Shown here: positions 44,967 through 57,274 of the stretch, in pieces
Layout of the letters: every line of letters begins with the position of its first letter
How positions within the stretch are numbered: the first letter of the stretch is position 1
Source of the DNA: Watersipora subatra
Lineage: Eukaryota; Bryozoa; Gymnolaemata; Cheilostomatida; Watersiporidae
Direction: 5' to 3'
Length of the DNA stretch: 64,000 nt
NCBI RefSeq assembly: GCF_963576615.1
Contig: NC_088718.1
Coordinates: 31,972,877 to 32,036,876 of the forward strand
Notes under the pieces: model-generated
Databases searched by the model: none
What the model was told of the DNA's origin: nothing
Seen by the model: only the letters and a program-made list of their open reading frames with translations
Program-made: the position numbers and the translations under genes

Positions 44967-45535
44967 CGCATCTCTGGTAAAATGTGTTTTCTTATTCCAT
45001 AAAACCATTTAAATTTTTGCAGTTTTAGTTGAAATGCAGTAGTAGACATTGTCACTCGTCTTTGTATGCGAAAATAATGTCATTGCGAGCTAATACTGAA
45101 CAATGCCTACAGATGAGTGTGCTGCCAGGACTGTGAAATATTTAAAATAATGGGTTTGTATGTTGATACCGTAATGAACCATGAACACTGTGGTTATATC
45201 TTATGATATCTTATAGAAAACGAGTGAACTCATCAACAACAAACCATTTGTTAAAAGAGAACTTTTTTGGTCTGCTTCATTGCCGATCGCATGCCAACAC
45301 AAAGACAGATCATGAGTTTTTTCCAAAGGTCATTTTGTTGCCAGCTTTGCGAATAAATGGAAAACTCAGAAATAAACCCAGCGTATTGTATGTTTGTCAA
45401 CAACTTACAACAAAACCGTGATACTTTTTAGTAGTTTACAAAAGATTTCTGTTGTAAGAAAGTTTGGGTTGTCGTCTCCACCTATTTTGAAGTAATCACA
45501 ATGATTGAAAAATACATTACATGGTTAAAACAGAA

Positions 45536-45620
45536 TCCCATTAACCAGGTTTGAACTGATGACCTAAGGATAGCAAATTACCACTACAGTCCTCCGCTCT
45601 ACCAACTGAGCTACCACGGG
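45536..45620 (-). tRNA. tRNA-Tyr-GTA: tRNA-Tyr(GTA), copy 43, C-type allele
   Basis: Spacer C. Counterpart of copy 31; last tRNA of the second higher-order unit. Confidence 0.65.
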
Positions 45621-46192
45621 CACATCTCCAGTAAAATGTGTTTTCTTATTACATAAAATCATTTGAACTTTTGCAGTTTTAGTTGAAATGCAGTAGTAGA
45701 CATTGTCACTCGTCTTTGTATGCAACAATATTGTCATTATGAGCTATCACTACAAAATTCCTACAGATGAGTGTGCTGCCAGGACTGTGAAAAAGTTAAA
45801 AAAAAAGGGTTTTGAATGTTGATACCATAATGAACCATGAACACTATGATTAATTCTTATGATATCTTTTAAATAACGAGTGAACTCGTAAACAATAAAA
45901 CATTTATTAAAACAGACAATTTTGGTCTCTCTCTCTACCCATCGCAATTCGACGCAAAAACAGAGTGTGATTTTTTCCAAGGTTGTGTTTGTTTATTGGT
46001 TTGCCAATAAATTAAAATACTCAAGGAGAAACACAGCTTTTCGTGTGTTTCTCGACAAATTACAACAAAACCATATTGGTTTTTACTAGTTTACAAAGTA
46101 TTTTGGTTGTAAAAATATTTCCAGTTGGCGTCTCTGCCTTTTTTAACTAATCATCATTATGATTGAAAAAACGTTGCATGATTAAAATAGAA

Positions 46193-46277
46193 TCCCGTGA
46201 ACCAGATTTGAACTGGTGATCTAAGGATAACAAATTACCACTACAGTCCTCCACTCTACCAACTGAGCTATCACGGG
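46193..46277 (-). tRNA. tRNA-Tyr-GTA: tRNA-Tyr(GTA), copy 44
   Basis: Spacer A. Perfect acceptor, D-stem G-U, variable loop AGATC. Confidence 0.92.
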
Positions 46278-46847
46278 CACATATCCAGTAAAATGTGTTT
46301 TCTTATTACATAAAACCATTTGAACTTTTGCAGTTTTAGTTGAAATGCAGTAGTAGACATTGTCACTCGTCTTTGTATGCAAAAATAATGTCATTGCGAG
46401 CTAATACTGAACAATGACTACAGATGAGTGTGCTGCCAGGACTGTGAAATATTTAAACTAATGGGTTTGTATGTTGATACCGTAATGAACCATGAACACT
46501 GTGGTTATATCTTATGATATCTTATAGAAAACGAGTGAACTCATCAACAACAAACCATTTGTTAAAAGAGAACTTTTTTGGTCTGCTTCATTGCCGAACG
46601 CATGCCAACACAAAGACAGATCATGAATTTTTTCCAAAGGTCATTTTGTTGCCAGCTTTGCGAATAAATTGAAAACTCAGAAATAAACCCAGCGTTTTGT
46701 ATGTTTGTCAACAACTTACAACAAAACCGTGATCCTTTTTAGTAGTTTACAAAAGATTTCTGTTGTAAGAAAGTTTCGGGTTGTCGTCTCCACCTATTTT
46801 GAAGTAATCACAATGATTGAAAAATACATTACATGGTTAAAACAGAA

Positions 46848-46932
46848 TCCCATTAACCAGGTTTGAACTGATGACCTAAGGATAGCAAATTACCACTACA
46901 GTCCTCCGCTCGACCAACTGAGCTACCACGGG
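46848..46932 (-). tRNA. tRNA-Tyr-GTA: tRNA-Tyr(GTA), copy 45, C-type allele
   Basis: Spacer C. Acceptor CCCGTGG/TAATGGG; D loop GGTCGAGC. Confidence 0.65.
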
Positions 46933-47504
46933 CACATCTCCAGTAAAATGTGTTTTCTTATTACATAAAATCATTTGAACTTTTGCAGTTTTAGTTGAAA
47001 TGCAGTAGTAGACATTGTCACTCGTCTTCGTAAGCAAAAATAATGTCATTGCGAGCTAATACTGAAAAATGCCTACAGATGAGTGTGCTACCAGGACTTT
47101 AAAAAAATTAAATTAATTGGTTTTGAATGTTGATACCATAATGAACCATGAACACTATGATTAATTCTTATAATTATCTTATAAATAACGAGTGAACTCA
47201 TAAACAATAAACCATTCATTAAAACAGACAATTTTGGTCTGTCTCTTTACCCATCGCAATTCGACGCAAAAACAGAGTGTGATTTTTTCCAAGGATGTGT
47301 TTGTTTATTGGTTTGCCAATAAATTAAAATACTCAAGGAGAAACACAGCTTTTCGTGTGTTTCTCGACAAATTACAACAAAACCATATTGGTTTTTACTA
47401 GTTTACAAAGTATTTTGGTGGTAAAAAAGTTTCCAGTTGGCGTCTCTGCCTTTTTTAACTAATGATCATTATGATTGAAAAAACGTTGCATGATTAAAAT
47501 AGAA

Positions 47505-47589
47505 TCCCGTGAACCAGATTTGAACTGGTGACCTAAGGATAACAAATTACCACTACAGTCCTCCGCTCTACCAACTGAGCTATCACGGG
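47505..47589 (-). tRNA. tRNA-Tyr-GTA: tRNA-Tyr(GTA), copy 46
   Basis: Spacer A. Fully canonical; intron TGGTAATTTGTT. Confidence 0.96.
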
Positions 47590-48162
47590 CACATCTCCAG
47601 TAAAATGTGTTTTCTTGTTACATAAAATCATTTGAACTTTTGCAGTTTTAGTTGAAATGCAGTAGTAGACATTCTCACTCGTCTTTGTATGCAAAAACAT
47701 TGTCATTATGAACTATCACTGCAAAATGCCTACAGATGAGTTTGCTGCCAGGACTGTGAAAAAGTTGAAAAAATTGGTTTTGTATGTTGATTCTATAATG
47801 AGCCATAAACACAATGATTATATCTTATGATATCTTATAAATAACGAGTGAACTCATAAACAATAAACCATTTATTAAAACAGACAATTTTGGTCTGTCT
47901 CTCTACCCATCGCAGTTCGACGCAAAAACAGATTGCGATTTTTTTCCCAGGATCGGTTTGTTTACTGGTTTAACAATAAATAAAGAATCTTAAAGATAAA
48001 CACAGTTTTTTGTTTGTTTCTCGACGAATTACCACAAAACCATAATGTTTTTTAGTAGTTTACAAAGTATTTTGGTTGTAAGAAAGTTTCCGGTTGGCGT
48101 CTCTGCCTTTTTGAACTAATCATTACTATGATTGAGAATAACGTAACACGGTTAAAATAGAA

Positions 48163-48247
48163 TCCCATGAACCAGATTTGAACTGGTGATCTAAGGATAA
48201 CAAATTACCACTACAGTCCTCCACTCTACCAACTGAGCTATCACGGG
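48163..48247 (-). tRNA. tRNA-Tyr-GTA: tRNA-Tyr(GTA), copy 47
   Basis: Spacer B. Acceptor G-U, D-stem G-U, variable loop AGATC. Confidence 0.9.
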
Positions 48248-48819
48248 CACATATCCGGTAAAATGTGTTTTCTTATTACATAAAACCATTTGAACTTTTG
48301 CAGTTTTAGTTGAAATGCAGTAGTAGACATTGTCACTCGTCTTTGTATGCAAAAACATTGTCATTATGAGCTATCACTGCAAAATGCCTACAGATGAGTG
48401 TGCTGCCAGGACTGTGAAAAAGTTAAAAAAAAAGGGTTTTGAATGTTGATACCATAATGAACCATGAACACTATGATTAATTCTTATGATATCTTATAAA
48501 TACCGAGTGAACTCATAAACAATAAACCATTCATTAAAACAGACAATTTTGGTCTGTCTCTTTACCCATTGCAAATCGACGCAAAAACAGAGTGTGATTT
48601 TTTCCAAGGATGTGTTTGTTTATTGGTTTGCCAATAAATTAAAATACTCAAGGAGAAACACAGCTTTTCGTGTGTTTCTCGACAAATTACAACAAAACCA
48701 TATTGGTTTTTACTAGTTTACAAAGTATTTTGGTTGTAAAAAAGGTTCCAGTTGGCGTCTCTGCCTTTCTTAATTAATCATCATTATGATTGAAAAAACG
48801 TTGCATGATTAAAATAGAA

Positions 48820-48904
48820 TCCTGTGAACCAGATTTGAACTGGTGATCTAAGGATAACAAATTACCACTACAGTCCTCCGCTCTACCAACTGAGCTATCA
48901 CAGG
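48820..48904 (-). tRNA. tRNA-Tyr-GTA: tRNA-Tyr(GTA), copy 48, compensated acceptor
   Basis: Spacer A. Acceptor CCTGTGA/TCACAGG: the third pair is U3-A70 where other A copies have C3-G70, so both sides changed and pairing is perfect. Confidence 0.94.
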
Positions 48905-49477
48905 CACATATCCAGTAAAATGTGTTTTCTTATTACATAAAATCATTTGAACTTTTGCAGTTTTAGTTGAAATGCAGTAGTAGACATTGTCACTCGTCTT
49001 TGTATGCAAAAACATTGTCATTATGAGCTATCACTGCAAAACGCCTACAGATGAGTTTGCTGCCAGGACTGTGAAAAAGTTGAAAAAATTGGTTTTGTAT
49101 GTTGATTCTATAATGAGCCATAAACACAATGATTATATCTTATGATATCTTATAAATAACGAGTGAACTCATAAACAATAAACCATTTATTAAAACAGAC
49201 AATTTTGGTCTGTCTCTCTACCCATCGCAGTTCGACGCAAAAACAGATTGCGATTTTTTTCCCAGGATCGGTTTGTTTACTGGTTTAACAATAAATAAAA
49301 AATCTTAAAGATAAACACAGTTTTTTGTTTGTTTCTCGACAAATTACCACAAAACCATAATGTTTTTTAGTAGTTTACAAAGTATTTTGGTTGTAAGAAA
49401 GTTTCCGGTTGGCGTCTCTGCCTTTTTGAACTAATCATTACTATGATTGAGAATAACGTAACACGGTTAAAATAGAA

Positions 49478-49562
49478 TCCCATGAACCAGATTTGAACAG
49501 GTGACCTAAGGATAGCAAATTACCACTACAGTCCTCCACTCTACCAACTGAACTATCACGGG
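49478..49562 (-). tRNA. tRNA-Tyr-GTA: tRNA-Tyr(GTA), copy 49, T-stem mismatch
   Basis: Spacer B. T stem ACCTG/CTGGT has U-U; D stem GTTC/GAGT holds by G-U pairs. Confidence 0.7.
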
Positions 49563-50131
49563 CACATATCCAGTAAAATGTGTTTTCTTATTACATAAAA
49601 CCATTTGAACTTTTGCAGTTTTAGTTGAAATGCAGTAGTAGACATTGTCACTCGTCTTTGTATGCAAAAATAATGTCATTGCGAGCTAATACTGAACAAT
49701 GCCTACAGATGAGTGTGCTGCCAGGACTGTGAAATATTTAAACTAATGGGTTTGTATGTTGATACCGTAATGAACCATGAACACTGTGGTTATATCTTAT
49801 GATATCTTATAGAAAACGAGTGAACTCATCAACAACAAACCATTTGTTAAAAGAGAACTTTTTTGGTCTGCTTCATTGCCGATCGCATGCCAACACAAAG
49901 ACAGATCATGAGTTTTTTCCAAAGGTCATTTTGTTGCCAGCTTTGCGAATAAATTGAAAACTCAGAAATAAACCCAGCGTATTGTATGTTTGTCAACAAC
50001 TTACAACAAAACCGTGATACTTTTTAGTAGTTTACAAAAGATTTCTGTTGTAAGAAAGTTTGGGTTGTCGTCTCCACCTATTTTGAAGTAATCACAATGA
50101 TTGAAAAATACATTACATGGTTAAAACAGAA

Positions 50132-50216
50132 TCCCATTAACCAGGTTTGAACTGATGACCTAAGGATAGCAAATTACCACTACAGTCCTCCGCTCTACCA
50201 ACTGAGCTACCACGGG
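50132..50216 (-). tRNA. tRNA-Tyr-GTA: tRNA-Tyr(GTA), copy 50, C-type allele
   Basis: Spacer C. As copy 31. Last copy before the piggyBac-type insertion. Confidence 0.65.
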
Positions 50217-50464
50217 CACATCTCCAGTAAAATGTGATTTCTTATTACATAAAATCATTTGAACTTTTGCAGTTTTAGTTGAAATGCAGTAGTAGACATT
50301 GTCACTCGTCTTTGTATGCAACAATATTGTCATTATGAGCTATCACTACAAAATTCCTACAGATGAGTGTGCTGCCAGGACTGTGAAAAAGTTAAAAAAA
50401 AAGGGTTTTGAATGTTGATACCATAATGAACCATGAACACTATGATTAATTCTTATGATATCTT

Positions 50465-52264
50465 TTAACCCATTCAGGACTAATTAGTTATTGGTTGACT
50501 GCTCCCCCAGCCCAATTAATTTTTCACTAGCCTTACAATTAAAATAGAGCTACACAAAATTGAGTATAACTAGAGTTCTTTTCAAAATAATCTTGATTTG
50601 TTTTTTGCAGCATAACAAAGACATTCCAGGCTACAATGTGATATAAATTTTTGTGCACCTTTACAAATTCTACTGACCACAATTTCTAATAATTAGGTGA
50701 ACTTTTTTTTATCAAAATTGTTTTTCATGTTTCGTAGCAGCTCACAAGCAGTTTTGTGATACTGACATTGTTGGACCTATGTTAGATTGATAGCAAACTT
50801 TATCAGCAGCAAATAAAAAAAAAGATTTCTCAATTCCGAGCACTAGAACAGGTGTTACTAGCTTCTAACCAACACTACGTCACTGACAGTTTTATCAATT
50901 ATATAATCAAACAATTTGTTAATTTATATTGAAATGCATTGCAGAGGTTATTATGAATATATTATGCATAAAAAATACTCAAGTTACTAGCTAACAGACA
51001 ATCAATTACTAGCAAAAAAAATAGGTGTAAAAATACAGTAAAATATGTTGTAAAAAATACAGTAAAAATGAATATGCATGAAAACGAAACAATATATACA
51101 TGTATAATAAGGGTGTGTTCATTAAAAAATTATGACACGATGAGAGTTATTTGATGCCAACTACACATGCATATTTGCTGCCATTATAAGTTAGTTGATG
51201 CAGTATTCATCAAATATTGGTGTTGAAGCCCTAGGCTCATCAACAATGGCATCATCACTCACAAGCCCTTGACTGTCTTCACCTACATGTAGCAAATATG
51301 ATCGGTAGTAAGCAACCTATTTGCTTTCAAACTTCTTGTACAGCCTAGAAAAAATTGTGCTTTAGTAGCTTTTCAGGGTAAATACCTAATAACAAATTGA
51401 AAATAAGTAGTCTACTGCAGCTAACAATTGGTAATACAAATTGCAAATATTTTTTGATACTGTAAATATAAACACAAAAAGTCATGAAGATGATTACTGT
51501 GGTAAGTGTCCCCTATCGACCAATATTAGAGCCTAGTGGTTGAGGCTAGTTTATAGTAGATGTTGAGGTTGAGAACTATATGCTTGACTAATTGTGGGTT
51601 GAACAATTGGATATAAATGAAATAAGAAATTTTTATTATCTTGTAGTTCTACAAGGAAATCATAAAACTATTGTTTATTATGGGGTAATAGAGTGATGAG
51701 TTCATGCTGCAAAAAGATCTAAATTTTATTGGATTGAAAATGTTATAATCATGTGTATCATGAAAAAAATCCATATCTTACACTGTTAGAATAAAGTTTG
51801 TTAGAAATTCACAAGAAAAATTTCGGCTTTTTATCGTTTTTTTTTCGGTAAAATTCTATAAATAGCCACATAAAACTTACCTTCTTCCATCAGAAAATTC
51901 TCATTTTCTTCTTGAACATTACTTTTGTTGCTATTTTCTTCCCCTGAGCTGATTACCGCATCTAATTCACTTAAAAATTTTGCCATCGTTCGGATAAACC
52001 TTTTCCAATATGGCGATCATCAAATTTCCAAAACAGTTGATATCTATCACATAATTTGTTAGTTAAAACTTTCTTGTCCAATCACATATTTGGTATCAAA
52101 ATGATGCCCAAACTCTTAAACTTCGTTTGGTGAATGAATAAAACCGATGTACCTAAACAGCTAAGCAATAGAGCAAATCAAAGTTTAACCCGAGTACTTC
52201 GGGAATGGGCCCTGGAGAGCACAACTCTTCCCGAGGTATTCGGGAACAGTCCTGAGTGGGTTAA
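50465..52264. mobile_element. piggyBac-type DNA transposon inserted in a tRNA monomer
   Basis: TTAA is duplicated on both sides (50465-50468 and 52261-52264). The 1,792-bp element between has terminal inverted repeats CCCATTCAGGACT / CCCACTCAGGACT, beginning with CCC as piggyBac ends do, and a subterminal palindrome (CCCGAGTACTTCGGG) near the right end. Removing element plus one TTAA restores exactly the monomer sequence seen uninterrupted near 45865-45880 and 60145-60160, and the tRNA spacing across it returns to 658 bp. No transposase catalytic domain is encoded; a short two-exon frame is present on the minus strand. Confidence 0.88.
51191..51986 (-). CDS. Two-exon acidic ORF in the piggyBac-type element
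   Basis: Exon 1 (51881-51986) starts with ATG in MAKFLSELDAVISSGEEN and ends at a GTAAGT donor. Exon 2 (51191-51282) starts after CTACATGTAG and ends with TAA (…STPIFDEYCIN). The phases match (one base plus two form a Gly codon), giving 65 residues in a predicted 598-bp intron arrangement. The product is strongly acidic (SDDAIVDEPRAS), like the N-terminal region of piggyBac transposases, but has no DDD catalytic core or Zn finger. Best read as a remnant of the transposase 5' end in an internally deleted copy; a captured host exon is possible. Splicing is inferred, not shown. Confidence 0.45.
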
Positions 52265-52585
52265 ATAACGAGTGAACTCGTAAACAATAAAACATTTATT
52301 AAAACAGACAATTTTGGTCTCTCTCTCTACCCATCGCAGTTCGACGCAAAAACAGAGTGTGATTTTTTCCAAGGATGTGTTTGTTTATTGGTTTGCCAAT
52401 AAATAAAAATACTCAAGGAGAAACACAGCATTTCGTGTGTTTCTCGACAAATTACAACAAAACCGTATTGGTTTTTAGTAGTTTACAAAGTATTTTGGTT
52501 GTAAGTAAGTTTTTAATCGGCGTCTCTGCCTTTTTGAACTAATCATCACTATGATTGAGAAAAACGTTGCATGATTAAAATAGAA

Positions 52586-52670
52586 TCCCGTGAACCAGAT
52601 TTGAACTGGTGACCTAAGGATAGCAATATACCACTACAGTCCTCCGCTCTACCAACTGAGCTGTCACAGG
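52586..52670 (-). tRNA. tRNA-Tyr-GTA: tRNA-Tyr(GTA), copy 51, intron variant
   Basis: Spacer A. U3-G70 wobble, bases 8-9 CA; intron TGGTATATTGCT. Confidence 0.85.
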
Positions 52671-53243
52671 CACATCTCCAGTGAAATGTGTTTTCTTATT
52701 ACATAAAATCATTTGAACCTTTGCAGTTTTAGTTGAAATGCATTAGTAGACATTGTCACTCGTCTTTGTATGCAAAAACATTGTCATTATGAGCTATCAC
52801 TGCAAAATGCCTACAGATGAGTGTGCTGCCAGGACTGTGAAAAAGTTAAAAAAAATGGGTTTCGAATGTTGATACCATAATGAACCATGAACATTATGAT
52901 TAATTCTTATGACCTCTTATAAATAACGAAAGAACTCGTAAACAATAAACCATTTATTAAAACAGACAATTTTGGTCTGTCTCTCTACCCATCGCAATTC
53001 GATGCAAAAACAGAGTGTGACTTTTTCCAAGGATGTGTTTGTTTATCGGTTTGCCAATAAATTAAAATACTCAAAGAGAAACACAGCTTTTCGTGTGTTT
53101 CTCGACAAATTACAACAAAACCATATTGGTTTTTACTAGTTTACAAAGTTTTTTGGCGGTAAAAAAGTTTCCAGTTGGCGTCTCTGCCTTTTTTAACTAA
53201 TCATCACTATGATTGAAAAAAACGTTGCATGATTAAAATAGAA

Positions 53244-53328
53244 TCCCGTGAACCAGATTTGAACTGGTGACCTAAGGATTACAATATACTATTACAGTCC
53301 TCCGCTCTACCAACTGAGCTATCACGGG
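53244..53328 (-). tRNA. tRNA-Tyr-GTA: tRNA-Tyr(GTA), copy 52, intron variant
   Basis: Spacer A. Stems perfect; position 37 is A (loop CTGTAA-A) and the intron is TAGTATATTGTA. Confidence 0.88.
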
Positions 53329-53900
53329 CACATCTCCAGTAAAAGGTGTTTTCTTAGTACATAAAATCATTTTAACCTTTGCAGTTTTAGTTGAAATGCA
53401 GTAGTAGACATTGTCACTCGTCTTTGTATGCAAAAACATTGTCATTATGAGCTATCACTGCAAAATGCCTACAGATGAGTGTGCTGCCAGGACTGTTAAA
53501 AAGTTGAAAAAATGGGTTTTGAATGTTGATACCATAATGAACCATGAACACTATGATTAATTCTTATGACATCTTATAAATAACGAGTGAACTCATAAAC
53601 AATAAACCATTTATTAAAACAAACAATTTTGGTCTGTCTCTCTACCCATCGCAGTTCGACGCAAAAACAGATTCCGATTTTTTCCTAGGATGGGTTTGTT
53701 TACTGGTTACACAATAAATAAAAAATCTTAAAGATAAACACAGTTTTTTGTTTGTTTCTCAACAAATTACCACAAAACCATAATGGTTTTTAGTAGTTTA
53801 CAAAGTATTTCGGTTGTAAGAAAGTTTCCGGTTGGCGTCTCTGCCTTTTTGAACTAATCATTACTACGATTGAGAATAACGTAACACGGTTAAAATAGAA

Positions 53901-53985
53901 TCCCATGAACCAGATTTGAACAGGTGACCTAAGGATAGCAAATTACCACTACAGTCCTCCGCTCGAACAACTGAGCTATCACGGG
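53901..53985 (-). tRNA. tRNA-Tyr-GTA: tRNA-Tyr(GTA), copy 53, T-stem mismatch
   Basis: Spacer B (GATTCCG). U-U in the T stem and altered D loop, as in the GCA copies, but anticodon still GTA: this is the likely progenitor allele of copies 30 and 42. Confidence 0.7.
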
Positions 53986-54557
53986 CGCATCTCTGGTAAA
54001 ATGTGTTTTCTTATTCCATAAAACCATTTGAACTTTTGCAGTTTTAGTTGAAATGCAGTAGTAGACATTGTCACTCGTCTTTGTATGCGAAAATAATGTC
54101 ATTGCGAGCTAATACTGAACAATGCCTACAGATGAGTGTGCTGCCAGGACTGTGAAATATTTAAAATAATGGGTTTTGAATGTTGATACCATAATGAACC
54201 ATGAACACTATGATTAATTCTTATGACATCTTATAAATAACGAGTGAACTCATAAACAATAAACCATTTATTAAAACAGACAATTTTGGTCTGTCTCTCT
54301 ACCCATCGCGGTTCGACGCAAAAACAGATTGCGATTTTTTCCCAGGATCGGTTTGTTTACTGGTTTAACAATAAATAAAAAATCTTAAAGATAAACACAG
54401 TTTTTTGTTTGTTCCTCGACAAATTACCATAAAACCATAATGTTTTTTAGTAGTTTACAAAGTATTTTGGTTGTAAAAAAGTTTCCGGTTGGCGTCTCTG
54501 CCTTTTTGAACTAATCATCACTATGATTGAGAATAACGTAACACGGTTAAAATAGAA

Positions 54558-54642
54558 TCCCATGAACCAGATTTGAACTGGTGACCTAAGGATAACAAAT
54601 TACCACTACAGTCCTCCGCTCTACCAACTGAGCTATCACGGG
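54558..54642 (-). tRNA. tRNA-Tyr-GTA: tRNA-Tyr(GTA), copy 54
   Basis: Spacer B. One acceptor G-U; canonical otherwise. Confidence 0.93.
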
Positions 54643-55215
54643 CACATCTCCAGTAAAATGTGTTTTCTTATTACATAAAACCATTTGAACTTTTGCAGTT
54701 TTAGTTGAAATGCAGTAGTAGACATTGTCACTCGTCTTTGTATGCGAAAATAATGTCATTGCGAGCTAATACTGAAAAATGCCTACAGATGAGTGTGCTA
54801 CCAGGACTGTGAAATATTTAAATAATGGGTTTGTATGTTGATACCGTAATGAACCATGAACACTATGATTATATCTTATGATATCTTATAGAAAACGGAG
54901 TGAACTCATCAACAATAAACCATTTGTTAAAAGAGAACTTTTTTGGTCTGCTTCATTACCGATCGCATGCCAACAGAAAGACAGATATTGAATTTTTTCC
55001 AAAAGTCATTTTGTTGACAGCTTTGCGAATAAATTGAAAGCTCAGAAATAAACACAGTGTTTTGTATGTTTGTCAACAACTTACAACAAAACCGTGATGC
55101 TTTTTAGTAGTTTACAAAAGATTTCTGTTGTAAGATAGTTTCGGGTTGTCGTCTCCACCTATTTTGAAGTAATCATCACAATGATTGAAAAATACATTAC
55201 ATGGTTAAAACAGAA

Positions 55216-55300
55216 TCCTATGAACCAGGTTTGAACTGATGACCTAAGGATAGCAAATTACCACTACAGTCCTCCGCTCTACCAACTGAGCTACCACGGG
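55216..55300 (-). tRNA. tRNA-Tyr-GTA: tRNA-Tyr(GTA), copy 55, C-type allele
   Basis: Spacer C. C3-A70 mismatch. Confidence 0.65.
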
Positions 55301-55874
55301 CACATCTCCAGCAAAATATGTGTTTTCTTATTACATAAAATCATTTGAACCTTTGCAGTTTTCATTGAAATGCAGTAGTAGACATTGTCACTCGTCTTTG
55401 TATGCGAAAATAATGTCATTGCGAGCTAATACTGAAAAATGCCTACAGATGAGTGTGCTACCAGGACTGTGAAATATTTAAATAATGGGTTTGTATGTTG
55501 ATACCGTAATGAACCATGAACACTATGATTATATCTTATGATATCTTATAGAAAACGGAGTGAACTCATCAACAATAAACCATTTGTTAAAAGAGAACTT
55601 TTTGGTCTGCTTCATTACCGATCGCATGCCAACAGAAAGACAGATAATGAATTTTTTCCAAAGGTCATTTTGTTGACAGCTTTGCGAATAAATTGAAAGC
55701 TCAGAAATAAACACAGTGTTTTGTATGTTTGTCAACAACTTACAACAAAACCGTGATGCTTTTTAGTAGTTTACAAAAGATTTCTGTTGTAAGATAGTTT
55801 CGGGTTGTCGTCTCCACCTATTTTGAAGTAATCATCACAATGATTGAAAAATACATTACATGGTTAAAACAGAA

Positions 55875-55959
55875 TCCTATGAACCAGGTTTGAACTGATG
55901 ACCTAAGGATAGCAAATTACCACTACAGTCCTCCGCTCTACCAACTGAGCTACCACGGG
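55875..55959 (-). tRNA. tRNA-Tyr-GTA: tRNA-Tyr(GTA), copy 56, C-type allele
   Basis: Spacer C. C3-A70 mismatch; second of an adjacent C pair, as at 29.8-30.5 kb. Confidence 0.65.
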
Positions 55960-56531
55960 CACATCTCCAGTAAAATGTGTTTTCTTATTACATAAAATCA
56001 TTTGAACTTTTGCAGTTTTAGTTGAAAAGCAGTAGTAGACATTGTCACGCGTCTTCGTAAACAAAAATAATGTCATTGCGAGCAATCACTGAAAAATGCC
56101 TACAAATGAGTGAGCTACCAGGACTGTGAAAAAATTAAAAAAATGGGTTGTGAATGTTGATACCATAATGAACCATGAACACTATGATTAATTCTTATGA
56201 TATCTTATAAATAACGAGTGAACTCATAAACAATAAACCATTTATTAAAACAGACAATTTTGGTCTGTCTCTCTACCCATCGCAGTTCGACGCAAAAACA
56301 GAGTGTGATTTTTTCCAAGGATGTGTTTGTTTATTGGTTTGCCAATAAATAAAAATACTCAAGGAGAAACACAGCATTTCGTGTGTTTCTCGACAAATTA
56401 CAACAAAACCGTATTGGTTTTTAGTAGTTTACAAAGTATTTTGGTTGTAAGTAAGTTTTTAATCGGCGTCTCTGCCTTTTTGAACTAATCATCACTATGA
56501 TTGAGAAAAACGTTGCATGATTAAAATAGAA

Positions 56532-56616
56532 TCCCGTGAACCAGATTTGCACTGGTGACCTAAGGATAGAAATATACCACTACAGTCCTCCGCTCTACCA
56601 ATTGAGCTGTCACAGG
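56532..56616 (-). tRNA. tRNA-Tyr-GTA: tRNA-Tyr(GTA), copy 57, several changes
   Basis: Spacer A. B box altered (GTGCAAATC), A box TCAATTGG, and intron TGGTATATTTCT has lost the G that pairs with C32; probably decaying. Confidence 0.6.
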
Positions 56617-57189
56617 CACATCTCCAGTGAAATGTGTTTTCTTATTACATAAAATCATTTGAACCTTTGCAGTTTTAGTTGAAATGCATTAGTAGACATT
56701 GTCACTCGTCTTTGTATGCAAAAACATTGTCATTATGAGCTATCACTGCAAAATGCCTACAGATGAGTGTGCTGCCAGGACTGTGAAAAAGTTAAAAAAA
56801 ATGGGTTTCGAATGTTGATACCATAATGAACCATGAACATTATGATTAATTCTTATGACCTCTTATAAATAACGAAAGAACTCGTAAACAATAAACCATT
56901 TATTAAAACAGACAATTTTGGTCTGTCTCTCTACCCATCGCAATTCGACGCAAAAACAGAGTGTGACTTTTTCCAAGGATGTGTTTGTTTATCGGTTTGC
57001 CAATAAATTAAAATACTCAAAGAGAAACACAGCTTTTCGTGTGTTTCTCGACAAATTACAACAAAACCATATTGGTTTTTACTAGTTTACAAAGTTTTTT
57101 GGTGGTAAAAAAGTTTCCAGTTGGCGTCTCTGCCTTTTTTAACTAATCATCACTATGATTGAAAAAAACGTTGCATGATTAAAATAGAA

Positions 57190-57274
57190 TCCCGTGAACC
57201 AGATTTGAACTGGTGACCTAAGGATTACAATATACTACTACAGTCCTCCGCTCTACCAACTGAGCTATCACGGG
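57190..57274 (-). tRNA. tRNA-Tyr-GTA: tRNA-Tyr(GTA), copy 58, intron variant
   Basis: Spacer A. As copy 22. Confidence 0.92.

Larger units (their letters stand above)
30290..45790. repeat. 12-monomer higher-order duplication, period 7,884 bp
   Basis: About 7.6 kb from near 30290 to 37906 recurs from near 38174 to 45790. Every tRNA from copy 20 to 31 has its partner exactly 7,884 bp later (12 x 657). Only isolated base differences were seen, for example near 35266/43150. The 267 bp between the two copies belongs to a hybrid monomer whose middle matches the previous C monomer. Confidence 0.92.
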
